Source: CAYLPJ01 sp964385465 (lineage in GTDB: Bacteria; Planctomycetota; Phycisphaerae; SM23-33). From it: a DNA stretch of 14,115 bases. The notes beneath the pieces were generated by a model that saw only the letters and a list, made by a program, of their open reading frames with translations, had not been told where the DNA came from and made no database searches. Positions 1 to 6,209 of the stretch are shown here, one piece after another (position 1 is the stretch's first letter; each line of letters begins with the position of its first letter). Location of the stretch: NCBI GenBank assembly GCA_964385465.1, contig CAYLPJ010000090.1, forward strand, positions 1 through 14,115. The letters run 5' to 3'. The position numbers and the translations under genes are program-made.

Positions 1-525
1 GCGTCCCCGGCCGCCGCCCCGGCCGCGACCCATGCCGCCGCCGGGCCCACCTCCGCGGCCCCTGCCGCCGGCGCCGCCGGGGCCGCCGCCCATGCCCGGG
101 CCCATGCCGGGCCCGACCGCGGGACCGGCGCCCGGCGGGGCTGTCGTTTCCCCGCCCGTTGCGCCCGTGCCGAAGTGGCTGGCGACGTTCGGCTCCTCGG
201 CGGTGCGGAGCTGGCCGGCCTTGTACTGCTCGACCACGTCCCGCACCTTGCCCGAGCAGCCGACGATTACGCCAACCCCCGCGGCGGCGAGGGTCTGGTA
301 GGCGTTGGGCCCGCAGTTGCCGGTCAGGACGCAGGCGGCGTTCCGCTCGGCCATGAGCTGGGCGGACTGGACCCCCGCTCCGCCGCCCAGCGTGATGTTG
401 GGGTTCTCGACGGCCTCGAAGGTCAAGTCGTCGGTCTCGACAAATACGAAAAACGGGCAGCGCCCGAACCGCGGATCGACCTCCGCGTCCAGCTCGCCGC
501 CGGTGGCTGTCACGGCAATGCGCAT
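1..525 (-). CDS. NifX-like (dinitrogenase Fe-Mo cofactor domain) protein with Gly/Pro/Arg-rich tail, 3' end cut by window
   Basis: Reading leftwards from ATG at 525, the frame stays open to the window edge (175 codons). Residues 1-118 form a dinitrogenase iron-molybdenum cofactor (NifX/MTH1175-like) domain: an N-terminal MRIAVTATGG strand, the conserved DAEVDPRFGR segment at 13-22, and cysteines at 65, 71 and 90. Domains of this family bind or carry Fe-S or Mo-containing clusters. After about residue 120 the protein becomes almost pure Gly/Pro/Met/Arg, an unstructured tail of unknown length. A GGAAGG ribosome site lies 6 bases before the ATG. It is the third gene of the minus-strand set and closely resembles the NifX-like protein at 3306-3668. 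In D. vulgaris the equivalent ORP holds a Mo-Cu cluster; whether this one does is inference. The family is clear; the metal is unknown. Confidence 0.88.
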   Translation of the reverse strand, partial: MRIAVTATGGELDAEVDPRFGRCPFFVFVETDDLTFEAVENPNITLGGGAGVQSAQLMAERNAACVLTGNCGPNAYQTLAAAGVGVIVGCSGKVRDVVEQYKAGQLRTAEEPNVASHFGTGATGGETTAPPGAGPAVGPGMGPGMGGGPGGAGGRGRGGGPGGGMGRGRGGGRGR

Positions 526-623
526 GATGCACCTTCCGCTCGATAGTGGGCCGTCGGGCCGGCGGGCTCTCCGCGCGGCCCCGGCGGCCGGAATGTGTGG
601 TCTCTCGGCCGGGGCGTGGGCCC

Positions 624-1040
624 TCAGCCGTTCTTGTCGGCGGCCTCGAGCTCCTCGATCCGCTTGCGGATGCCGTCGAGAGCGTCTTCGAAGTACTCGG
701 CCTGGCCCTTGAGGGCCTGGAGCTCCTGTTCGGCGTTCATCGCCGCCGGAGCCGCAGCCGGATACGACCCCCCGGCCGGAAAGGGCGCCGCCGTCGCGTA
801 GGGCACGGGGCCCATCGCGGCGCGTTGCCATCCGGTCAGGCCCGTCGCGTAGAAGCGGTTTCTCCAGCCCCGGCCTCCGCCGCCCCGGCCTCCGCCTCGG
901 CCCCGGCCGAAGAAGCCGCCGAAGCCTCGCCCCCCGACGGGGTTGGCATAGCCGGGGACGCCGTAGCCGGCGCAGAAGCCCGCCGCTCGTCCCGTCATCG
1001 GTCCCATTCCGCCAGGTCCTGTTCCGTCGCCACCAGGCAT
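624..1040 (-). CDS. DUF5320-type glycine-rich protein with C-terminal coiled coil
   Basis: This 138-residue protein has the typical DUF5320 layout. It starts MPGGDGTGPGGMGPMTGRAA, followed by a GFCAGYGVPGY motif at 21-31. A Gly/Arg/Phe-rich stretch occupies 37-60, an RFYATGLTGWQR motif lies at 62-73, and there is a Pro/Ala linker. A charged predicted coiled coil at about 102-134 is built of Glu/Gln/Lys heptads. The function of this family is not established; its genes commonly sit beside NifX-like and Mrp-like genes in anaerobes. The ribosome site AAGGAG lies 7 bases before the ATG. The gene follows the upstream NifX-like gene by 31 bp and is 98 bp from the next, so the three are probably co-transcribed. 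The single Cys23 could be a ligand, but this is speculative. Confidence 0.85.
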   Translation of the reverse strand: MPGGDGTGPGGMGPMTGRAAGFCAGYGVPGYANPVGGRGFGGFFGRGRGGGRGGGGRGWRNRFYATGLTGWQRAAMGPVPYATAAPFPAGGSYPAAAPAAMNAEQELQALKGQAEYFEDALDGIRKRIEELEAADKNG

Positions 1041-1071
1041 GATTCATCTCCTTGGATTCTGCGAGGCCGGG

Positions 1072-1581
1072 CTATCGGCCTCTGATCATTCTCGTTCCAC
1101 ATGTCGGGCAGGCCGTCCGGTTGCACGGCACGCCCGCGGCGTGGGGCGTCTGCCGGCCGCAACCGGGGCAGACGCACAGGCCGTCCGGGCCGGCCGCGGC
1201 AACCCGCTGCCCCCGCCCGCGACCGCCCTGGAACCGCCGGCGCCGCCCCGGGCAGCCGGGCATCAGGAACGTGTCCCCGCCCAGCCGTCCACCGATGAAG
1301 GCCGACAGCACGGTCTCGACCTCGCCGCACGTCTGAGCGATCACCTCGATGCCTGCGGCGGCCAGGGCCAGCTCCAGCGGGCGGGAGATCGCTCCGCAGA
1401 CCAGCACGTCCGCGCCGGTCTCTGCGAGTTTCGCCGCGCGGGCGGCGGGGTCGTCGACGTCGATCTGCACCTCGCGGCGTTCGCGCTCGGCCCCGCCGTC
1501 GACCTCGACGACGACAACCTTGCCGGCCACGTCGAACACCGGGCTGACGCGGCCCCGCCAATGAGGAATCGCGACCTTCAT
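1072..1581 (-). CDS. NifX-like protein with C-terminal zinc-ribbon-like cysteine cluster
   Basis: I place the start at ATG 1581, giving 169 residues beginning MKVAIPHWRGRVSPVFD, the usual first strand of this fold. The frame is open further upstream (to 1746), but that extension is unlike the family and contains the candidate sigma-54 promoter. Residues 1-105 are the dinitrogenase iron-molybdenum cofactor domain (Cys62 and Cys85 visible). Residues 110-125 are a Gly/Arg linker. Residues 136-161 carry CxC, CPGC and CPTC motifs (Cys136, 138, 141, 153, 158, 161), which look like a zinc ribbon or Fe-S site. It is the first gene of the minus-strand set, divergent from the sigma-54 activator gene, so co-regulation with the 3306-9380 operon is likely. 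No clear ribosome site precedes the ATG. The domain call is firm; the exact start is less so. Confidence 0.83.
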   Translation of the reverse strand: MKVAIPHWRGRVSPVFDVAGKVVVVEVDGGAERERREVQIDVDDPAARAAKLAETGADVLVCGAISRPLELALAAAGIEVIAQTCGEVETVLSAFIGGRLGGDTFLMPGCPGRRRRFQGGRGRGQRVAAAGPDGLCVCPGCGRQTPHAAGVPCNRTACPTCGTRMIRGR

Positions 1582-1594
1582 CACGGGAACTGCA

Positions 1595-1610
1595 CTCAAA
1601 TCCCGTGCCA
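1595..1610 (-). promoter_or_regulatory. Candidate sigma-54 promoter for the minus-strand operon
   Basis: On the minus strand the sequence reads TGGCACGGGATTTGAG. The TGGCACG half is perfect, the spacing is right, and TTG is present, but the -12 element reads GA instead of GC. Counting from these positions, transcription would start around 1584, only about 3 bases before ATG 1581, implying a nearly leaderless message. That makes the call tentative. The neighbouring sigma-54 activator gene and a shared dyad element about 85 bp upstream support it. Confidence 0.45.
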
Positions 1611-1686
1611 AAAGGACGAGGAGCATATAAGCGGCGCATTTTCCGTCGGTTGGGCGCGGCGTGGGATTGGCTTGGCACAGAAAACC

Positions 1687-1698
1687 GTGCAGAACGCA
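1687..1698. promoter_or_regulatory. Candidate activator-binding element (copy 1 of GTGCAGAAYGCA)
   Basis: GTGCAGAACGCA differs by one base from GTGCAGAATGCA at 3137-3148, the other sigma-54-linked intergenic region. It lies about 85 bp upstream of the minus-strand sigma-54 box, a usual enhancer distance, and abuts the -35 zone of the activator's own promoter, so autoregulation is possible. This is an inference from repetition and position. Confidence 0.45.
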
Positions 1699-1721
1699 AA
1701 ACTTGACCCCGCAGTGGCGGG

Positions 1722-1727
1722 TATAAT
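1722..1727 (+). promoter_or_regulatory. Sigma-70-type -10 box for the activator gene
   Basis: A perfect TATAAT in very GC-rich DNA, 43 bp before the ATG at 1770. TTGACC lies at 1703-1708 but only 13 bp away, shorter than the usual 17, so the -35 contact is unsure or activator-assisted. Confidence 0.5.
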
Positions 1728-1769
1728 GCATGGTTACAGAAGACACTCAGCAGCCGACGAAGCGGACCC

Positions 1770-3134
1770 ATGACGCCATCTGATCGGACCGACCGGCGGG
1801 AGTCGACGATCCTCGACTCGATCAACGAGGGGGTTTTCACCGTAGACCCGGATTGGCGGATTACCGCCTTCAACACCGCCGCCGAGCGGATTACCGGGGT
1901 GGCCCGCGAGCAGGCGATCGGCAGCCCGTGCTGCGACGTGTTCCGCGCGAACATCTGTGAGCGGCAATGCGCGCTGCGACGGACGATGGACAGCGGGCGG
2001 CCCGTGGTCAACGCCACGGCCCACATCATCGATCAGCAGGGCCAGCGGAAGCCGATCCGCATCTCGACCGCCCTGCTGCGGGATGAAGCCGGGGCGGTCA
2101 TCGGCGGGGTGGAGACCTTCCAGGACCTCACGCAGGTGGAGCAGCTCCGCAAGGAGCTCCAGGGGCGGTACACCTTCGAGGACATCGTCGGGCGCAGCGG
2201 CGCGATGCTGAGGCTGTTCGAGCTGCTCCCCCAGATCGCCGACAGCAGCAGCACGGTGCTCATCGAAGGCCCCAGCGGGACCGGCAAGGAACTCTTCGCC
2301 CGTGCGATCCATAACCTCTCGCCGAGAAAGGACAAAGCCTTCGTGGCCGTCAACTGCGGCGCCCTGCCCGACACGCTGCTGGAGAGCGAGCTGTTCGGGC
2401 ACAAGGCCGGTGCGTTCACGGACGCCCGGCGGGACAAGCCTGGCCGCTTCGCCCTCGCCGAGGGGGGCACGATCTTCCTGGACGAGATCGGCGACGTCTC
2501 GCCGGCGATGCAGGTGCGGCTGCTTCGGGTGCTCCAGGAGCGGGTGATCGAGCCATTGGGCGGCGTCGAGCCGGTGCCCGTGGACGTCCGCGTGATCGCC
2601 GCGACCAATCGCGACCTGACGTCGCTGGTCGCCGACGGAACCTTCCGGGAGGACCTGTATTACCGCGTTCGGGTGGTGCGGCTGGAATTGCCCGCCCTCC
2701 GCCAGCGCCGGGAGGACATCCCGCTGCTGGTGGACCACCTGGTGGCGAAGTTCAACAACCTTCAGGGCCGGCATGTCGCCGGCGTCAGCGGCGAGGTCCT
2801 CGCCCGGCTCATGGAGCACGACTACCCGGGCAACGTCCGCGAGCTGGAGAACATCATCGAGCAGGCGTTCGTGCTCTGTCGCGGCGAGATGATCGAGCTG
2901 AACCACCTGCCGCCGGAACTGCGTCCCGCGGCCCCGGCCGGCTCGCAGACCGGCCAGCCGATGAGCCTCGAGGCCCTGGAGAAGCTGTTCATCACCGAAA
3001 CGCTCCAGCGGCGCGGTGGCAACCGCAAACAGGCGGCACGAGACCTGGGCATCGACGTCAGCACGTTGTACCGCAAGATCAAGTCGCTGGACATCGACAC
3101 GCCCGACGCCGACGGACGGGGCCGGCGCCGGTAG
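1770..3134 (+). CDS. Sigma-54-dependent transcriptional activator: PAS, AAA+ and Fis-type HTH
   Basis: This 454-residue regulator opens sigma-54 promoters. Residues 12-125 form a PAS domain with a cysteine cluster (Cys54, 55, 63, 67) that could bind a metal or Fe-S cluster or sense redox state. Residues 138-375 are the AAA+ domain: Walker A GPSGTGKE at 167-174, the sigma-54 contact loop GAFTDA at 214-219, Walker B GTIFLDEI at 233-240, and the FREDLYYRV segment at 292-300. Residues 405-440 are a Fis-type helix-turn-helix (GNRKQAARDLGIDVSTLYRK). The contact loop has Asp where the textbook loop has Gly; this variant occurs in PAS-containing relatives. There is no receiver domain, so signalling is through PAS rather than a phosphorelay. 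It sits between two operons, each with a sigma-54-like promoter, and is the obvious candidate regulator of both. It parallels DVU2106 of the D. vulgaris orange-protein locus. Confidence 0.95.
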   Translation: MTPSDRTDRRESTILDSINEGVFTVDPDWRITAFNTAAERITGVAREQAIGSPCCDVFRANICERQCALRRTMDSGRPVVNATAHIIDQQGQRKPIRISTALLRDEAGAVIGGVETFQDLTQVEQLRKELQGRYTFEDIVGRSGAMLRLFELLPQIADSSSTVLIEGPSGTGKELFARAIHNLSPRKDKAFVAVNCGALPDTLLESELFGHKAGAFTDARRDKPGRFALAEGGTIFLDEIGDVSPAMQVRLLRVLQERVIEPLGGVEPVPVDVRVIAATNRDLTSLVADGTFREDLYYRVRVVRLELPALRQRREDIPLLVDHLVAKFNNLQGRHVAGVSGEVLARLMEHDYPGNVRELENIIEQAFVLCRGEMIELNHLPPELRPAAPAGSQTGQPMSLEALEKLFITETLQRRGGNRKQAARDLGIDVSTLYRKIKSLDIDTPDADGRGRRR

Positions 3135-3136
3135 AT

Positions 3137-3149
3137 GTGCAGAATGCAC
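3137..3149. promoter_or_regulatory. Dyad GTGCA-GAA-TGCAC, candidate upstream activator site (copy 2)
   Basis: A perfect 5-bp inverted repeat around GAA, starting just after the activator stop codon. It is centred about 119 bp upstream of the -24 element at 3261, a normal enhancer distance. It shares 11 of 12 bases with 1687-1698. A partial third copy, GTGCAGTACG, lies at 3230-3239. Confidence 0.55.
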
Positions 3150-3178
3150 GGACGCTGCCTGCCCGCCGGGCATCCCCC

Positions 3179-3196
3179 GCGTACGACCCGGTACGC
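3179..3196. repeat. Dyad GCGTAC-N6-GTACGC in the sigma-54 promoter region
   Basis: A perfect 6-bp inverted repeat with a 6-base spacer, about 75 bp upstream of the -24 element. It may be a second operator or activator site. A shorter dyad, TGCCC-N3-GGGCA, lies at 3160-3172; with no T-run after it, it is not a convincing terminator for the activator gene. Confidence 0.4.
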
Positions 3197-3260
3197 CGAA
3201 CCTGCTAACCCAAGACTGAACCATTGCTTGTGCAGTACGTCGGCGCAGAGCTCCCGGTGG

Positions 3261-3276
3261 TGGCACAGGCGTTGCA
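3261..3276 (+). promoter_or_regulatory. Sigma-54 promoter of the cofactor operon
   Basis: TGGCAC-N5-TTGCA matches the -24/-12 consensus exactly, with GG and GC ten bases apart. The predicted transcription start is near 3287, leaving a leader of about 19 bases that holds the AAGGAG ribosome site (3296-3301) before ATG 3306. The activator gene lies immediately upstream. Confidence 0.88.
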
Positions 3277-3305
3277 AGGGGAACTGCAGAGACTAAGGAG
3301 CTTTC

Positions 3306-3668
3306 ATGAAAGTGGTCGTGACATCCCAGGGACAGGACCTCGACGCCCCGGTCGATCCTCGGTTCGGACGGGCGAAGTACTTCGTCGTGGTCGATACCGA
3401 TACCGGCCAGGCCACCGCCGCCGACAACAGCCAGAACCTCCAGGCAGCCCAGGGCGCGGGTATCCAGGCCGGAAAGAACGTCGCGGACCTTGGCGTCCAG
3501 GCCGTTGTCACCGGGCACGTAGGCCCAAAGGCGTTCGCCACTCTCCAGGCCGCCGGCGTCAGCGTTTACCTCGGCGCGTCGGGTACCGTTGGCGAGGCGA
3601 TCGACCAACTCAACGCCGGAACGCTCTCTCGTTGCGACCGACCCGACGTCCAGGGCCACTGGGTCTGA
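3306..3668 (+). CDS. NifX-like (dinitrogenase Fe-Mo cofactor domain) protein, ORP-like
   Basis: This 120-residue single-domain protein starts MKVVVTSQGQDLDAPVDPRF, the same subfamily signature as the protein at 1-525 but without its glycine-rich tail. The ribosome site TAAGGAG lies 4-5 bases before the ATG and the sigma-54 promoter ends 29 bp upstream, so it is the first gene of the operon. The fold is a small RNase-H-like domain that binds metal clusters; in nitrogen fixers it carries FeMo-co precursors, in the orange protein a Mo-Cu cluster. No nitrogenase genes are present here. Unlike its relative it has only Cys110, near the C-terminus, so cysteine ligation of a cluster within one chain is not evident. 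The next gene begins 6 bp after its stop codon, which points to coupled translation. Confidence 0.9.
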   Translation: MKVVVTSQGQDLDAPVDPRFGRAKYFVVVDTDTGQATAADNSQNLQAAQGAGIQAGKNVADLGVQAVVTGHVGPKAFATLQAAGVSVYLGASGTVGEAIDQLNAGTLSRCDRPDVQGHWV

Positions 3669-3674
3669 GCTGCC

Positions 3675-4559
3675 ATGAGGACCGCGCTCGATTGCGTGCC
3701 CTGCTTCGCCCGCCAGGCCCTCGAGGCCGCGAGGTTCGTTACCGACGACCCCGCCGTCCACGAGCGGCTGCTGCGCGACGTGCTTCGCTCGGCCGCCGAG
3801 CTGGACCTCGCCCAGCCCCCGCCGGCGGTCGCCCGGCGGATCCACCGCAAGCTGCGTGAGCTGACCGGGGTAGCCGACCCGTACCGGGCGGTCAAGGACC
3901 GCTTCAACCGCATGGCGATGGACATGCTCCCGGAGTTGACGGCTTTCGTGCTGAGCTCCGACGACCCGCTGCACGCGGCCCTTCGGCTGGCGATCGCCGG
4001 CAACGTGATCGACCTCGGCGTCGACGGCGGGTTCACCGAGGCCGACGCCCGGCGAGCCATCGAGGCGACGATGCACGAGCCGTTCCACGGCGATGTCGAG
4101 GCCTTCCGCGCCGCCGTCGCCGCCGCCGAGCGCATCCTGTACATCGCCGACAACGCCGGCGAGATCGTCTTCGACCGCCTGCTCATCGAGCACTTGCCGA
4201 TCGAGCGTGTGACCCTGGCGGTCCGGGGCGGGCCGATCCTCAACGACGCCACGCGAGAGGACGCCGAGGCGGCGGGCCTGTCCGGGCTTGTGGAGGTCAT
4301 CGACAACGGCTCGGACGCGCCGGGCACGGTGCTGGGCGACTGCAGCGCGGACTTCCGGCGGCGATTCGACGAAGCCGACCTGGTCCTCGCCAAGGGCCAG
4401 GGCAACTTCGAGACGCTCAGCGACTCCCGGGCGAACATCGTCTTCCTGCTGAAGGCCAAGTGCCCCGTCATCGCCGATCACGTCGGCCTGGCGGTGGGCA
4501 CGCACATCGCCATCTGCCGCCGTGGGCGCCAACCGGCGGTGAAAGGACAGCGACCATGA
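3675..4559 (+). CDS. DUF89 / ARMT1-like metal-dependent phosphatase family protein
   Basis: This 294-residue protein matches the short prokaryotic DUF89 form. An N-terminal CxxC (Cys7-Cys10, DCVPCF) begins a helical region, followed by AGN at 108-110 and the metal-site motif DNAGEIVFD at 159-167. RGGPILNDAT lies at 184-193, GQGNFETL at 241-248 and KCPVIA at 262-267. Family members characterised elsewhere are metal-dependent damage-control phosphatases acting on phosphosugars or phosphometabolites; the substrate here is unknown. The gene lies 6 bp after the NifX-like gene and its TGA overlaps the next ATG by 4 bp, so it is firmly in the operon. Its presence in a cofactor operon suggests repair of a phosphorylated by-product or metabolite, but that is inference. 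Confidence 0.88.
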   Translation: MRTALDCVPCFARQALEAARFVTDDPAVHERLLRDVLRSAAELDLAQPPPAVARRIHRKLRELTGVADPYRAVKDRFNRMAMDMLPELTAFVLSSDDPLHAALRLAIAGNVIDLGVDGGFTEADARRAIEATMHEPFHGDVEAFRAAVAAAERILYIADNAGEIVFDRLLIEHLPIERVTLAVRGGPILNDATREDAEAAGLSGLVEVIDNGSDAPGTVLGDCSADFRRRFDEADLVLAKGQGNFETLSDSRANIVFLLKAKCPVIADHVGLAVGTHIAICRRGRQPAVKGQRP

Positions 4560-5776
4560 CCGACACACGACAGGCACGGCCCCAGGCCGACCCGACCCAG
4601 CGGGAGCAGGACGCCCTGGAACTGGAGGCCCGGATGAGCCGCGTCGCCCGCAAGCTGCTGGTCCTCTCGGGCAAAGGCGGCGTGGGCAAGAGCACCGTCG
4701 CGGCCAACCTGGCGGTCTCGCTGGCCCGCGCCGGGCGGAAGGTCGGCCTGCTGGACGTGGACCTCCACGGCCCGAGCATCCCGCGGATTCTCGGCATCGA
4801 CGGCGCCCGGCTGGGGCCGGGGCCCCGAGGGGGCATCGCCCCGATCCGCGTGGCGGAGGACCTCGTGGCGGTTTCGGTCGGGCTGCTTCTGGACAGCGCC
4901 GCCGACGCGGTGATATGGCGCGGGCCGCGGAAGTACAACGTCATCCGCCAGTTCCTCCAGGACGTCGAGTGGGGGCGGCTGGACTACCTGGTCATCGACG
5001 CCCCGCCGGGCACCGGCGATGAGCCCCTGGCCGTGGCGCAGCTCGTCGGCGCCGGCGCGCGGGCCGTGGTGGTGACCACGCCGCAGGACCTCGCCGTCGC
5101 CGACGTGCGCCGCAGCGTGTCGTTCTGTCGGACCGTCGACGTGGACGTCGCAGGCATTATCGAGAACATGAGCGGGCTCGTCTGTCCCCACTGCGGCGGG
5201 CACGTGGACGTATTCAAGACCGGCGGGGGCGAGCGCCTGGCCGCCGAAATGAACGTGCCCTTCCTCGGGCGCATCCCGCTGGACCCGCGAATCGTCGCGT
5301 CCGCCGACGCCGGCTCGCCCTTCGCCGCGGAAGAGGAGGGCGACATCGCGCAGGCCTTCGCGGCCGCGGTCGCCCCGATCCTGGCAGAAGAGAAGACCGG
5401 GAGCCCCCAAGCCGAATCCGCCGACAGCAAGGAGACGCAACGTATGCGAATCGCCATTCCCGTGGCCGACGGGCAGCTCTGCCTTCACTTCGGCCATTGT
5501 CAGCAGTTCGTTCTCGTGGACGCCGACGGCGACAGGATCACAGGCGTGGACCATATGGACCCCCCGCCGCACGAACCGGGCGTGCTGCCCCGCTGGTTGC
5601 ACGAGCAGGGCGCGGATGTCATCATCGCCGGCGGCATGGGCCGGCGGGCGCAGGCGCTGTTCGCCGAACACGGCATCGACGTGATCGTCGGCGCCCAGCC
5701 GGCGCCGGCGGAGAAGATTGCCGCGGCCTATCTCGCCGGCGAGTTGGATACCGGAGAGAATGTCTGCGATCACTGA
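4556..5776 (+). CDS. mrp: Mrp/NBP35 Fe-S carrier ATPase fused to NifX-like domain (MrpORP architecture)
   Basis: I choose ATG 4556 (406 residues), which overlaps the DUF89 stop as ATGA; the frame is open upstream but lies inside the DUF89 gene. Residues 30-275 are the Mrp/NBP35 P-loop ATPase: deviant Walker A GKGGVGKST at 39-47, LLDVDLHGPS at 65-74, DAPPGTGDE at 148-156, and the CPHC Fe-S ligand motif at 210-213. A Glu/Ser/Ala-rich linker (277-296) leads to a second NifX-like domain at 297-406 with Cys309, Cys315 and Cys404. This two-domain form is known as MrpORP in Desulfovibrio, where both domains bind Fe-S clusters and the protein takes part in Fe-S delivery. It is probably the cluster donor for other products of this locus. 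An internal ribosome site and ATG at 5444 may also give the second domain alone. Confidence 0.94.
   Translation: MTDTRQARPQADPTQREQDALELEARMSRVARKLLVLSGKGGVGKSTVAANLAVSLARAGRKVGLLDVDLHGPSIPRILGIDGARLGPGPRGGIAPIRVAEDLVAVSVGLLLDSAADAVIWRGPRKYNVIRQFLQDVEWGRLDYLVIDAPPGTGDEPLAVAQLVGAGARAVVVTTPQDLAVADVRRSVSFCRTVDVDVAGIIENMSGLVCPHCGGHVDVFKTGGGERLAAEMNVPFLGRIPLDPRIVASADAGSPFAAEEEGDIAQAFAAAVAPILAEEKTGSPQAESADSKETQRMRIAIPVADGQLCLHFGHCQQFVLVDADGDRITGVDHMDPPPHEPGVLPRWLHEQGADVIIAGGMGRRAQALFAEHGIDVIVGAQPAPAEKIAAAYLAGELDTGENVCDH
5429..5446 (+). promoter_or_regulatory. Internal ribosome site and in-frame ATG inside the Mrp fusion
   Basis: AAGGAG at 5429-5434 is followed 9 bases later by ATG 5444, exactly at the start of the NifX-like domain (Met297, MRIAIPVADG). 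This is either a relic of two formerly separate genes joined by loss of a stop, or a working internal start producing a 110-residue free domain. Confidence 0.55.
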
Positions 5777-6209
5777 GGCCAGCGCCGACCTGCTGGACCG
5801 GACGCGCGCCGGCCTGCACCCCCGGTGCGTGGTCTGCGGGCGCAGCGACCCACCGGGCCTGGGGCTGGCGTTCCGCCTCGGGCCGGGCGGCGAGGTGGTC
5901 GCGGATTTCCGCCCCACCGCCGGCTACGAGGGCTACGGCGGCGTGCTGCACGGCGGCGTGATCTCCGCCATCGCCGACGGCGCCATGACCAACTGCCTGT
6001 TTGCTCACGGTGTTGCCGCCGTGACAGCCGAGCTCAACGTACGGTTCCGACATCCGATCGCGGTCGGCCCGCCGCTGACGGTCCGGGCGCGGATCGCCCG
6101 CCGGTCCGAGCCGCTGTTCGTCGCCGAGGCCGAACTGACCCAGGCCGGGCAGGTCAAGGCCACCGCGACGGGCAAATTCATGCAGACCCCGGAAGGCACA
6201 CGAGCGTGA
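5760..6209 (+). CDS. PaaI-type hotdog-fold thioesterase with N-terminal CxxC
   Basis: Starting at ATG 5760 (149 residues), chosen because GGAGAG lies 1 base upstream of the AATG context and the 17-bp overlap with the Mrp gene fits coupled translation; an earlier ATG at 5718 lacks support. The hotdog domain shows GVLHGGVISAIADGA at 61-75, with the catalytic-type HGG (64-66) and Asp73. The family hydrolyses acyl-CoA thioesters. Residues 23-26 are CVVC followed by GRSDPPGLGL, a segment frequent at the N-terminus of this subgroup and possibly a metal site. No acyl-CoA pathway gene is nearby. Its stop overlaps the GTG start of the next gene by 4 bp, so it is translated with the cofactor genes, but its role there is not evident. 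Confidence 0.88.
   Translation: MSAITEASADLLDRTRAGLHPRCVVCGRSDPPGLGLAFRLGPGGEVVADFRPTAGYEGYGGVLHGGVISAIADGAMTNCLFAHGVAAVTAELNVRFRHPIAVGPPLTVRARIARRSEPLFVAEAELTQAGQVKATATGKFMQTPEGTRA

Noticed and set aside
32..546. Plus-strand Pro/Arg-rich open frames at the left edge
   Set aside because: They are complements of the NifX-like gene with the glycine-rich tail (1-525 minus), whose family motifs are unmistakable.
1665..1700. TTGGCAC...GTGCAG on the plus strand as a sigma-54 promoter for the activator gene
   Set aside because: GG and GC are 13 bases apart instead of 10, which sigma-54 does not tolerate.
1734..4577. 947-codon open frame on the minus strand
   Set aside because: It lies antisense to the sigma-54 activator, NifX-like and DUF89 genes, all with clear motifs. 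Its translation is a low-information His/Arg/Asp/Val mix typical of the mirror frame in GC-rich DNA.
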